Source: Thamnaconus septentrionalis
Lineage: Eukaryota; Chordata; Actinopteri; Tetraodontiformes; Monacanthidae
DNA: 64,000 bases
Assembly: GCA_009823395.1 (NCBI GenBank)
Contig: CM020503.1
Coordinates: forward strand, 1,928,501 to 1,992,500
Direction: 5' to 3'
Shown here piece after piece: positions 23,801 to 34,151 of this stretch (positions are counted from its first letter, which is position 1; every line of letters starts with the position of its first letter). The notes below the pieces were generated by a model. The model saw nothing but the letters and a program-made list of their open reading frames with translations. It was not told the origin of the DNA and searched no databases. The translations under genes were made by a program, and so were the position numbers.

Positions 23801-25049
23801 GCCAAGTGAACGGTCGCCACTTAATCCCTGTCACCTCATAGTTGGTGTTTTATATAGTTTCATAGCGTTTGACTTACATATCAATACATTTTTACACACG
23901 TGTGTTGGGCTTTTATTTGTCTTCATTTAGCAGCACGTGTTGTTGTTGTTATGGTAATGACGTGGTCTAAATCTTGGTTCATATTGTACCCTGTCTAATT
24001 CCTGGAAAATACATTTCACAACAGCGGTGTTGTTTTCCTTGTTCCCGGTTCCTTTTTTTTCTTCCGTACGGTCCCAATTTATTTCCCAGAAAGCACCGGT
24101 GACGCCAGCGGTTCTGCTATGTCGAAACACAGACGACAATTAGTCGTGTGCGACGTCAAGAGAACTGTAATTATGTTAGTTAGTTAGTTAGTGTTAGTAA
24201 CACTTGAGTCTCAACTCTCAATTAGTAATTAGTAGGCTAATTAATTTTGGTGACGAAATGTTTATTTTCCTGTTTCCTGTTGTTGTTGTTGTTGTTGTTG
24301 TTTTTTAACTCATTTAAAAAGTAAAAAATAAACTGTAATAATACACTACTGTAGCATTTGCAAGTTTAAGACTTAAATACTAGAATTAAGACATTTCATT
24401 GCTGTAAAGTAATAAGTAAGTCAGTTCTGCCCAGGTTACTTTAATTTCCCTAACTGAGCCTCAATGCATCGTCACGTGTCTCCACGCGTGCCTCGTGGAG
24501 CAGAACATTCACCCAGATGTTTTTGGTTAGCGGAGTTGGCGGCCCCGCAGCTGGATGGTGTTAATTAAGATCGTGGAAACAGTTTGGCCACACGAGGGCG
24601 CTAAAAACATGTTATGTTTTTATGAGGGGATGGCTTCTTCCGCAGAGTCTTAGGCGTGCATGTGAAATTAATCGGCATCTCTAAAAGTGAAGGTGATAAT
24701 TGTTTTTGTTTTTTTGTTTAATTCTTTATTCGAGCATAAAAAGAAGGAAAAGGAAATAAAAAGATACAATAATAAAAATATGTAAGCCTAATACTCAAAG
24801 AAAAACAACAACAACAACAACAACAATAAAAACAAATGTCCACAACTTAAATATGCTCGAAAGGAGTAGGAAGAAGTACTAGACTTATCCAAACCTACCC
24901 CTATTCACAACGCCCTTTAGCTGCGAATCATTGCCGTCCTAAAAAAAATTAAAAAAAATAAAAACAGACAAAAAAATAGAAAAAACTAAAAATGAAATTG
25001 AAAATGAAAATGCATCAAAATGTATGTTTTTATATATACATATATATAT
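23801..25049. other. Intergenic, low-complexity, no gene seen
   Basis: It holds short TTAG and TTG repeats near 24,175 and 24,285 and A-rich stretches at 24,770-25,010. I see no coding features. Confidence 0.5.
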
Positions 25050-25070
25050 ATACATACATACATACATACA

Positions 25071-25101
<31 letters not shown>
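25050..25101 (+). repeat. (CATA)n microsatellite
   Basis: A tetranucleotide tract of about 50 bases directly precedes the 5' end of the SINE copy. Confidence 0.95.
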
Positions 25102-25102
<1 letters not shown>

Positions 25103-25458
25103 GGGCTACACGGTGGCGCAGTGGTTAGCGCTGCCGCCTCACAGCAAGAAGGTCATGGGTTCGATTCCGGGGCCCGGGCCTGGGACCTTTCTGTGTGGAG
25201 TTTGCATGTTCTGCGTGGGTTCTCTCCGGGTTCTCTGGCTTCCTCCCACAGTCCAAAAACATGCATGTGAGGTCAACTGAACATTCTAAATTGTCCGTAG
25301 GTGTGCATGTGAGTGTGAATGGTTGTCTGTCTCTATGTGGCCCTGCGATGACCTGGCGACTTGTCCAGGGTGTACCCTGCCTTCGCCCTAAGACAGCTGG
25401 GATAGGCTCCAGCAGACCCCTGTGACCCTGAATAGGATAAGCGAGTATAGAAGATGAA

Positions 25459-25463
<5 letters not shown>
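25103..25463 (+). mobile_element. tRNA-type SINE, copy 1
   Basis: The 5' part carries Pol III-like boxes: box A TGGCGCAGTGG (25114-25124) and box B GGTTCGATTCC (25158-25168). A body with TTTGCATGTTCTGCGTGGG and GTCCAGGGTGTACCCTGCC follows, and the 3' tail ends in GATGAATGAAT. It is recognised as a common dispersed fish repeat with a tRNA-like head; the family name is not assigned. An (AT)n tract (25462-25496) follows. Confidence 0.8.

Positions 25464-25496
<33 letters not shown>
25462..25496 (+). repeat. (AT)n microsatellite
   Basis: An AT tract of about 35 bases lies between the SINE tail and the LINE 3' end. Confidence 0.92.
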
Positions 25497-25501
<5 letters not shown>

Positions 25502-25517
25502 CCGAATGATAACTACT

Positions 25518-26850
25518 TCATATGCCCTCTTCCCTGTATTTATCCCAAATCCTTTGTTTATATTTGTTTTGAGATTGATTGATGGTTGGACATTTTTTCA
25601 ACTCCACACTCAGACTGTTCCAAAGCCTCACCCCGTTGTTAGTTATGTAATTTTTTTTTTTTATTGTTGTCCGACATGACTGTGTTTTAAAGTTTAACTG
25701 CTCCCTTAGATTATATCCTCCCTCTCTTTCATGAAACATTTGCTGTAACTGATTTAGTAACAAGTCATTTCTGGCTTTGTACAATAATTGTGCGGTTATA
25801 AATTCTACAATATCATATAATTAATTATTTTCGACTTAATAAATAGTGGATTGGTATGTTCAAGGAATTTAGGATTATGAATGATTGTTATGGCTCTTTT
25901 TTGGAGGATGAATAGTGGCTCTAGGGAACTTGTATATGTGTTACCCCAAAACTCTACACAGTAGGTGAGAAATGGTGAAACCGGTGAAAGAGTGTGGAGG
26001 GAATTGTTGTTTAAGAAATGCTTTGCTTTTGGCATTATTGATATACTCCTAGATATTTTTGTGCAGATGTGCTGTATGTGAGATTTCCAGAAATTTTTTT
26101 CATTGATTGTCACCCCGAGAAATTTGATTTCCTGTACCCTATATTGACCCCCTCTATCTGTACCGCTGCATTTGAATTTATTTTCCTGTTACCAAATATG
26201 ATGACTTTTGTTTTGCTTAAATTTAGTTATAACTTGTTTGCATCAAACCAAGATTTTATTTTCAGAAATTCTGAAGTGATTGTGTCCAAAAGTTGCTGTA
26301 GATTTTCACCTAAACCAAGAATATTTGTATCATCGGCAAACAGGATGAATTTCAGTATTTGAGATATTTTACACAGGTCGTTGATGTAAATGATGAAAAG
26401 TTTAGGTCCCAGCACAGATCCCTGTGGCACACCACACACTATGTCCAACCACCCAGACTGGATTTCTCCCATGCTCACAAACTGCCTCCTGTCGTTTAAA
26501 TAGCTCTTCACCCACTTTAGCGCTACCCCTCTCATCCCATATTGTTCTAGTTTGTTTATTAGTATATCATTGTTGATTGTATCAAATGCTTTTTTTTTTC
26601 TTAATTAATGAATAGCCCCAACGCATATTTCTTTTTGTCCATGGCATTGGTAATTTCTTTGATTAGTCCTATTAAAGCCTGTGATGCTGATAGGTTACTG
26701 CGGAATCCATATTGGTTATCCGAGAGTAATCCATGCTTCTCTATGAAATCGTTCAGTCTGCTGTTAAAGACTTTTTCTAATTGTGTGGTAATTGTTTGTC
26801 TCTTTGTGTTGCCCCCTGCAATAAACCTCCCACCATATCTCACAAGATGG
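25518..26850 (-). mobile_element. Decayed LINE, C-terminal reverse transcriptase
   Basis: On the minus strand, fragments in several frames give the order of a non-LTR reverse transcriptase: NQYGFRSNLSASQALIGLI; CGVPQGSVLGPKLFIIYIND; FILFADDTNILGLG with the catalytic DD; then a C-terminal part with LTYCVEFWGNTY and GVRLWNSLSVELKKC. At least two frameshifts (one in the T run near 26,592) and a stop (ANKL-TAA near 26,226) break it. The 5' part is missing. The wording fits a jockey-type clade (L2/CR1/Rex1-like); the exact clade is unsure. Confidence 0.87.
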
Positions 26851-26869
26851 CTGGGATCAGCCCAGTGAC

Positions 26870-27954
26870 TCTCATTCCAGGTTAGACAATGATAGAAAGA
26901 TCAATGGTGCACTCTAAATTTGAATTTCAATCCATAAAAAGATAGATTTGTAGATACATAGATAGAGATAAAACAAAAGGACAAAATCCCCTGAAACACA
27001 AGAAGTTCATTCAAGTTTTAATAGTGTTTAAACAAATTTACAGGTTGGGTCACCATGAAGCTATGTGTGATTTCTTACTTGTAAGTCATTTAAACTCCAT
27101 CCATAAAATACCGACAGAATGAGGCAGCGACAAGTTGTTGAATAACAAAGTCCAGTGGTTAGAGTTAATATAAGAGTGTCAGTAACGGTGGAATCAAACC
27201 TGCAACCCCCTTGTTCGCATGTAAGCACAGCGTTGGGAACAATTCTCCCACACAGGACGGAAGACATCATTAATGAATCAATTTCATCAATGATGGCAAA
27301 GTTAATTGTTAAATGTATTTTAGAAACAACCTTCAGTCAGGTTCAGCTCCCCAGTAAGAAAATAAATACATTCAAACTATTTACACATTTGTTCCGTTCT
27401 GGCTACTTAATGAGTGCTCACACAGGATTTCAGCAGTGGTTGTATTCAGAGATGTAAAGGCAACTAATTGGGAGTTCTGTTCCTTCATGTACTGGAAATG
27501 CTCAGGAAGGCAGCTTGAGTAGCAAACTGCCAGAGTTTAACCACCAGTAGTGAAGTACAGACGGAGCATGTGGAAGATAGTGGGATGAATGAAACCAGGA
27601 TAATTCGATGAACATTAAGACTAGTCTTCTTGACAGCCTCGCATTTCACAAAGAATTTACTGTTCCTAATTTCCCCCATTTTACTTTTTTTGACTGATTT
27701 GCTGTTCAACTAGTCTCCTTGGCCGCTAACAGATTAACGTTTCTAAGAATTTATTTAATTTTTTGATGTTTCTTTGTTTTAAAGATTGTTTTAAAGAAAT
27801 CTTTTTTTTACTGCAATGCTACTTTAATTTGCACTATGCCGTATTTTCATTGCATGTAAGTTAGACTAAATTCCTTTTTTAATTAAATAGCTAAATAAAG
27901 GTTCTGTCAAAATAATGTTTATAAAAATAATTTTGCATCCACTTACAAGTAATC

Positions 27955-27960
<6 letters not shown>
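26870..27960. other. Intergenic, no gene recognised
   Basis: It is AT-rich with short open frames only. A possible AATAAA on the minus strand near 27,750 could end elovl6l transcripts. Confidence 0.4.

Positions 27961-28032
<72 letters not shown>
27961..28032 (+). repeat. (AAT)n microsatellite
   Basis: An uninterrupted AAT tract of about 72 bases. Confidence 0.97.
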
Positions 28033-28403
28033 TGTATCTAAGTGCAGTTGTTATTTTTGACTTTGTTCCAATGTTCTGACTAGATTGTGATCTCACCACA
28101 GGTAAAAAGTAGTCAGAGTGTTAATCTTGGAGGACTTTTCTCCCTTTTGTCACGCAAAAAAATAAGGGAATAGGTGAGGCTCTATCTTTATGGCGATGTG
28201 TGGGGTCAAGTAGATGGTGGACGGGACCCCATGCAGTATTATCAGTGAAGTTCAGGTTAGGGGACAGTGTGAAGGCAATCTAACTCCCACATTGCACATA
28301 TTTAGTGGTTACTGAAAATATAAGGTCAGCGGCTGGTTAACTGCTGTGACTCACATTCCCTTTTGCTGTTAGTTAATAAACGTACGGAAGGTTCCTAGAG
28401 TGG

Positions 28404-28834
28404 TTATTCCCTTTTGGTTCCTTTGGCTTTGGAGCCGCCCTTGAGGTAGGTGTCATAGAAGAACATGGCAAACAGGACTAGGTAGCTGAGGTACATGAGC
28501 GAGCCCCACGTGATGTTGTCCATGGAGGACGGGCAGTGCTCAGTGTGCATCCAGTTGTACACCAGCACCACCACGGTCAGCCCCATCATCATCTGCAGGA
28601 TCTGCGAGGCCGTGATGAACATGGCGCAGGGCCGTGGCACCCGCAGGCCGGCCGCCCGCACCGCGTAGTACGAGTACATGAAGGCGTGGACGGTGTAGTT
28701 CATGGTCATGAACCAGCCGCCGCCGGCCACCTGGTCCCTGTAGGAGAACCAGGAGTAGAGCAGCACGGTGATGTGGTGGTACCAGTGAAGGAAGATGAGG
28801 CGCTGCTTGCGGAGGACGATGAACGCTGTGTCAC
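28404..28834 (-). CDS. elovl6l: elovl6l exon 4 (catalytic His box to stop)
   Basis: After the acceptor CCCACAG it reads [20 protein letters not shown] and on through four membrane segments to KGTKRE and TAA. The HxxHH box lies near 28,772-28,787. No break is seen. Confidence 0.95.
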
Positions 28835-30818
28835 CTGTGGGTGGCGTGTCAGAGACACATGTCAGAGTCGGAAAAAAATCCCTTTACAGTTGTTGGTCGA
28901 CAGCCAGGAGTCATTGGCGTTCACGGTGAGTCATGTACTAGTCAAGAACTCAGATCACTTTGAATGGAGAATTCTGGGATGGCAAAAGGTTGCGCACATC
29001 CTCTTTTAGTAAACAGCCAATCACTTGCATTGTTATAGCCAAACGGGCAAAATTATCAGCCAATCCTGTTGTTTTAACTGCAAAGTAGCTTTTTGACACG
29101 GATGAAAAGTATAATATAGAACGTCTCTTAATTTTCTAGGTACGTACACATCAGCAAAAGCATTAGCTTATGCACTAGCTGTATTTCTAGCAATCCAGGA
29201 CATCATACAGTAGATCAGGCCGTTTTAATGGCCTGCACGGAAAAGTCGTAAGTGAAATGGTGTCGTAAATCCATGTGCAGGCAAGACTTTGTAGAAGGAC
29301 TTTGTCCAAACTTTATTGTTTTGTCTTGACTACCACAATTGTTACACTTAACATGATCAAACGAATGTGGACACTTTGATGATGATTTGCTGAAAGAGGA
29401 GGACTCACCCAGCTCTGGGGCTTTGCTCAGGACAAACGCGTATGCCCAGAACTTGCTGACGGGGGCGCTGTAGAAGCTGTTGTCGCACACTGAGCCCCTG
29501 AAGCCCTTGGTATTGATGATGTTCATCATGTAGAAGCCTGTCCTCAAAGCTCCCAGGATACTGCAGAGGGAACACATCACAGTGACTAATGGTTTAGTTA
29601 ATGCAATAAAGCTGCTTGTTCGGGGATTTGGCGCCATCACTGGTGAAAATAAGTGGTATGATGAGACAGAACATCCATATTTGCCATAGGTTCTCTGAGC
29701 CTGTTTTTTTTTTCTCTTTAAACACTGAGCCTGTGCCAAAGGACATGGAATGGGTGTGATCATGTCTCACCTGAAGATGGCGAGGCTGAGCGACCACAGC
29801 ACCAGAGGCCGTCGCAGGTTCAGCTTCTGGCGCTCTCTCATGAAGTGCTGGCCGGCGAACACGAACACAGCGTACAGGCCACAGAAGAGGAACGACTTGT
29901 TACTGGAAGCAAACATAGCAATAGCTATTAGCTAGGGAAATAGCCTCTTAGCCTTTAAGTCATGCAAAAAGTTATAGAGCACTATATATGTTGCAGTGTG
30001 GACATAATGAAGATGATGTAATCTACTGTTCTGTAGATTACTGTTTGTAATCTACAGTTTACGCAATTTTATCACTGCTCTAAGTTGTGGGTAAGAGATT
30101 CTGGATAAAGGAAGTTGATCATTATGAATTATTAGGGTTTAATTTTCAAACCCTATGTGTCAGATTTTCAATATGCATCTATATGTATTTTTTTCAGTTT
30201 ATGTTATCTCGTGCTAACACAATTAGGCAAACTTAAACAAGGAAAGGTGCGCATCCACGTGCACAGTGGTGGAATGAGCAATGTGCTCCACTCTGACTCC
30301 CTCCTCACTTCCTCCCTGACTGCTGTAGTTTCACTCTTGCGGGGCCCCATGAATGCGGTCCTACGAGGTTCCCCTGCTGCTCTGTTTCAGTGAGGAGGTC
30401 ACTCGTCACTGAAACTCTTCAGACGAGAGCTTTAGGTTTTGATTTTCAAATGCATACGCATCCGAATTTACTAATGTAAGAATATTAACATAAACAAACA
30501 TATAATATATAATATAAAATATGTTTTCAATAAAAAATAAAATAAATAAAAATAAAAATAAAATATTTTAAATACATATATAGATATATAGATATATATT
30601 TTTTAAATGTGACATCACACACATGAGCGTGTTACATAAGGAGTAAAAACAAGTGTCGGCGAGCTGGTCAATAAGACGCTTTGTTCTCCTTGTTCCCACT
30701 GTCCTCCCTGCACCCACCAGTTCTCCTGCATCCAGCCCAGAGCCCATCTCTCGTCGAACCGCCGCTCGAAGTCGAACTCCGCGGAGCTGAGCACAGATTT
30801 CAGATCACTTTGGTTCAT
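28404..30818 (-). CDS. elovl6l: ELOVL6-like very-long-chain fatty acid elongase
   Basis: This ER multi-pass condensing enzyme (3-ketoacyl-CoA synthase of the ELOVL family) extends saturated and monounsaturated acyl-CoAs by two carbons with malonyl-CoA. Coding exons on the minus strand are 30818-30718, 29902-29771, 29560-29409 and 28834-28404, with agreeing phases and 271 residues, a normal length. Motifs: [26 protein letters not shown], the catalytic histidine box [27 protein letters not shown] and a lysine-rich end (KAKGTKRE) suited to ER retention. The start [10 protein letters not shown] and the tail point to the elovl6-like paralogue rather than elovl6. Some segments ([21 protein letters not shown]) also recall ELOVL3. 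One oddity is that the exon 1-2 junction gives Cys where the family has Trp. Confidence 0.93.
29409..29560 (-). CDS. elovl6l: elovl6l exon 3
   Basis: This 152-bp exon encodes [20 protein letters not shown] and then [17 protein letters not shown]. The acceptor is CTCTGCAG and the donor G/GTGAGT. Confidence 0.95.
29771..29902 (-). CDS. elovl6l: elovl6l exon 2
   Basis: This 132-bp exon encodes [20 protein letters not shown] and the segment up to [11 protein letters not shown]. The acceptor is GCTTCCAG and the donor AG/GTGAGA. Its first base (T) forms TGT with exon 1. An alternative acceptor six bases further in would drop two residues but requires the donor TGG/GTGCAG. Confidence 0.9.
30031..30057. 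repeat. Hairpin with three copies of one motif
   Basis: Arms of 11 bases (CTGTAGATTAC and its complement) flank the loop TGTTT. A further GTAATCTAC lies just upstream (30018-30026). It is in elovl6l intron 1. Confidence 0.9.
30718..30818 (-). CDS. elovl6l: elovl6l exon 1
   Basis: The ATG at 30818 starts [12 protein letters not shown], then [19 protein letters not shown], ending at TG/GTGGGT. Alignment to family members supports this start. Confidence 0.9.
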
Positions 30819-30999
30819 CTTCAACTTCTTCTCCTGCAGAACAACAGAAAAAGTCGGGCCGCCGGAAGTTTCCGGAAAGGACGTGAGTGATTTCCCTGCG
30901 GACCGGGAGAGAGTGTGCAGTCTGGGAATGCAGGTGATGTTAGCTGGATGCGGCGGGAAGATGCAGTGCCTCCACCAGATGCGGAGCCTCCGCTGTCAA

Positions 31000-33280
31000 A
31001 CGTTTCCTTAAAGACTCTCTGGTTATCTGCGACAGCCAGTGAGTGTTTCCGGTGTTGACCTTCACAATAAAGCATCGCCAGCGTACTATGATATTTAGAT
31101 ATGGTGAAAGAGGATGTAACATTTGAAATAGCGGAATATTCAGTATATATTCGGCATTTAATTAGCCTTAACATGACGACTTTAAAGCAAAACTCAAAGG
31201 CTCTAATAAATATAATGGATTAACAGACCAAAATAACATGAAACAACATTTCGAAATGTTCATTCACAGTTCCAACATCGAATATGATACAAACAATATT
31301 ATTACAACTCATTCACAGATTGACGTAATTTTTGCAGGTTTGAGCTCAATGGTATTTCACAATATTTGTGGAACTAGTTGCTGTTATAGTCCCAAGAGGT
31401 CTTTGTTACTCTTCCAACCCTTATTGTGAACATCAAAGGAGTTCAGTTTCCGTTGTCTCGCATGTTTCCGTTGTCACTGCATTACTTGACACCATGAGAG
31501 CACATTCCCTCTTCCTGTCCGACCATACAGTAAGGACCTTGCTACATGGACGGGTACTGGGGGCGGGACTTCGCTCTGACGTAAAATCACCTCGTTCAGA
31601 GAGCACTTTGACCTAACTGGAATCTAATCCAGCCCTTCACTTTGACCAGTATCTCCCGTAATGCACCTCTAGTTGGGAAAACCAAACTTTTCCCTTGAAT
31701 GTTTTTTATAGCTTCTCATTTATAAGAATGATTAAATAATTAATCTGATCTTATCCAGACACACTTGGCTACTATCGCCGATTGCATGCTAAACTGCTTA
31801 TTTATGCATCTGTGGAATTTGTACCGTGGGTTCAGGAGGTTATTTACCTGACACTGGAAAGTGTGCAGTTATGTAAGATACCTGGCAGCACATAAAGGCT
31901 CACACACACGCAAACACATGCACTCACGCATGCACGCACGCACATTTTCTTGCATCATGTTGTGACAGCTGAAATAACGAACACATATTGCACCCAGTCC
32001 AGAGCTCACCGAGTTGCAACACAATAATACCTTTGTCAGCAACCAGGTTTCAAGGTGTGAGAGAACAGCAGACAGTTCATCCGGTGGAGCAGCCTGGTCC
32101 TGATTGTAACTGGAACATGACAGCAGAAATAGTATAATATATTAAAGGCCAGAACTACTAACTACTAACTACTTTAGAATTTGCTTGAGCAAAATTCCAA
32201 CATAAGATTGGCAACATGTTTGTCCTCTTCCTCATTGTCTTTAACACAATGCGGTTTTTTTTGACACTCCCCGTGACCCTGAGCTCAGGAAGAAGTATGA
32301 AGTATGGAAGATGAATGAATGAATGATAGTTGACACATGGGTATCAAGTGAGGAACAGATGAGTCACTGCTAACTAAACTTAAAATAGACTAAGCCCCAC
32401 TCTATGTCTTCCTGCTGATTAAAGCAGGTAGCTGCCCACTTTAGTTGCGTAGAGCCACATTTACGTTTTTGTTGCTGTTGAGTAGAAAAGATGTAGTGAC
32501 ATTGTACAGTAAAACTGAAAAGTTGTATTTCAGTACATCCGTGTTTTATGTATTCATATATGCTCCAACACTGCTGTCAATACATATACAGTAGAAAGCA
32601 ATATGGTCCAATGGATACCAGAAGGAATAGCAATTGCTGTGGTCTAAATACATTTTAAAACAAGCCTCTATCATGGTATACAGATGACATATTGGACAAG
32701 CACGCACAATTAAGACCCAAAATATTGATGTCATACACTACTTACACAAGAAACGTAGATGATCATTATTTCTCAAATGAGAAACACGGTTCAGATTATT
32801 GAGGCAGCTTTATTGTAACACTATAGCTTTATTACTAAGAGCATACGTTGCAGTTGGTTGGTGCAGTTTATCTTGCTGCCAGAGGGGGGCGAAAACAGAT
32901 TAACGTCGTAAGAATGCATTGGAAGGCAGGAGCTAAATAAAGGTTCTTGATAAGATCAATGTTGCTGTGATGATTGTGATGGAATATTACAAAAATAATA
33001 ACAGGACAACCTAAACTAAGTTATGTTTTAATCAAACGATGGACTGAGGGGGAGAAACACAGGCCTATAAAACAAACTGAAAAACTAAAGAATTTGTGAT
33101 CTTGTGTAGAGATAAAGAGCATTTTCACAATATTTTTACCCTGTAATGACAACTTTCAATGTCAAACAGTCTAAGGATATGAAAAAAAAAGAACGTGGTG
33201 CTGTTCCCACCCCACCCCCCTTCCTTTCACGATTGGCATCCAGTCCTGTTTGTTTGTTTTTCCCAGAATCAAGGAGACAC
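31000..33280. other. Intergenic upstream of elovl6l, no gene seen
   Basis: The first part should hold the elovl6l promoter, but no clear core elements were found. A stub of the SINE tail (GATGAATGAATGAATGA) lies near 32,270-32,330. The rest is AT-rich. Confidence 0.4.
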
Positions 33281-33281
33281 A

Positions 33282-33482
33282 TCAGTCGAGCTTCAACATC
33301 TTGTTGTTGACGAACTCGCGATCACCCGGTGATCCGGTTCTGTAGCGGATGCAGACACTGGGCTTGCCCAGCCCGGCGGTGGAGGGGGGCGGGCTGGAGG
33401 AGTGTGTTAGGGCTGCTGGGGAGGAGGAAGAGGAGGAGGTGGAAGAAGAGGTGGAGGAGGAGGAAGAGGAAGAGGTGTCCAT
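33282..33482 (-). CDS. Small ORF of 66 residues, unrecognised
   Basis: An ATG in a good start context (A at -3, G at +4) opens a 66-codon frame. A serine run of about 20 residues is followed by a non-repetitive tail including GLGKPSVCIRYRTGSPG and FVNNKMLKLD, then TGA. It sits downstream, on the minus strand, of a CpG-rich block and a (GA)n tract that could be its leader. No family was recognised and the ORF may be chance. Confidence 0.25.
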   Translation of the reverse strand: MDTSSSSSSSTSSSTSSSSSSPAALTHSSSPPPSTAGLGKPSVCIRYRTGSPGDREFVNNKMLKLD

Positions 33483-33519
33483 CCTCCAGCATCACTGTAT
33501 GCACCTGACGTGAGGCAGA

Positions 33520-33526
<7 letters not shown>

Positions 33527-33612
<86 letters not shown>
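33527..33612 (+). repeat. (CT)43 microsatellite
   Basis: A perfect 86-base CT tract borders a CpG-rich block, a position typical of fish promoters and 5' UTRs. Confidence 0.97.
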
Positions 33613-33617
<5 letters not shown>

Positions 33618-33639
33618 TCTCCCTGACACACACACTCGG

Positions 33640-34060
33640 AGGCGGGGAGCTACAGAGGAAGCGGATATATGCGGACCGCAGTGGCTCCTTCGCAGCGTCG
33701 CCTTCTCTCCGGTGCCGCAGTGACCGACGTTGCCGCCGCCGCCGCCGCCGCCGCTGCACAGACACCATCCCGCCTCCTGGTGAGTTCCCACCGGCCTGCC
33801 GCTACTTCGTGCTCGACTGCCGCGATGCGCTTTTCCTTCTTTGGCTCTGCCCAGCCGCATATGTTTGGCCCCCGCCGCCTCAGAGGCATGCGGCAAAAAA
33901 AAGTGCACGCACAAGTACAGCGTAAGTACATGTACGCCAAGTAAGCTCGCCGCATCCTGGCGGACCTGCGGGTCAAAACAGCGCCGGCGGTGACGCATCA
34001 CCAGCCCCGCAGCGGGTCTATTTAACTTCGCCCTTGGCGGCGAGAAGTTGTGTTTGGTTG
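33640..34060. promoter_or_regulatory. CpG-rich promoter-like block
   Basis: This GC- and CpG-dense island stands out from AT-rich flanks. It contains a (GCC)n run (about 33,731-33,753), an exon-like segment closing with a strong donor CTG/GTGAGT at 33,780, and a TATA-like CTATTTAAC near 34,018. It could drive a + strand transcript, a - strand transcript, or both. Confidence 0.5.
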
Positions 34061-34074
34061 ACGAGGTGAAAAGG

Positions 34075-34151
34075 ATGGAGAGCGTGAGCGGGCTTTCAAT
34101 GTGGCGCGCACAGGTGAAGGCGCACCTGGTGGATTTTGACCGCCAAAACAG
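34075..34151 (+). CDS. Putative first coding exon, gene unrecognised
   Basis: An ATG about 55 bases after a TATA-like element opens 25 codons plus two bases, ending at AG/GTGATT. The peptide (MESVSGLS, then MWRAQVKAHLVDFDRQN) is amphipathic and not repetitive. Its 3' partner was not found. Its phase does not join to the acceptors I could see near the psd start at 43,773. It may be an alternative psd leader, another gene or chance. Confidence 0.3.

Noticed and set aside
29215..29763. Minus-strand ORF of 182 residues around elovl6l exon 3
   Set aside because: It is the exon 3 frame read through both introns. Only 29409-29560 is coding.
33492..34001. Minus-strand ORF of 169 residues with an Arg-Glu run
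   Set aside because: The run is the (CT)n tract read in reverse, and the rest is a frame kept open by GC-rich sequence.
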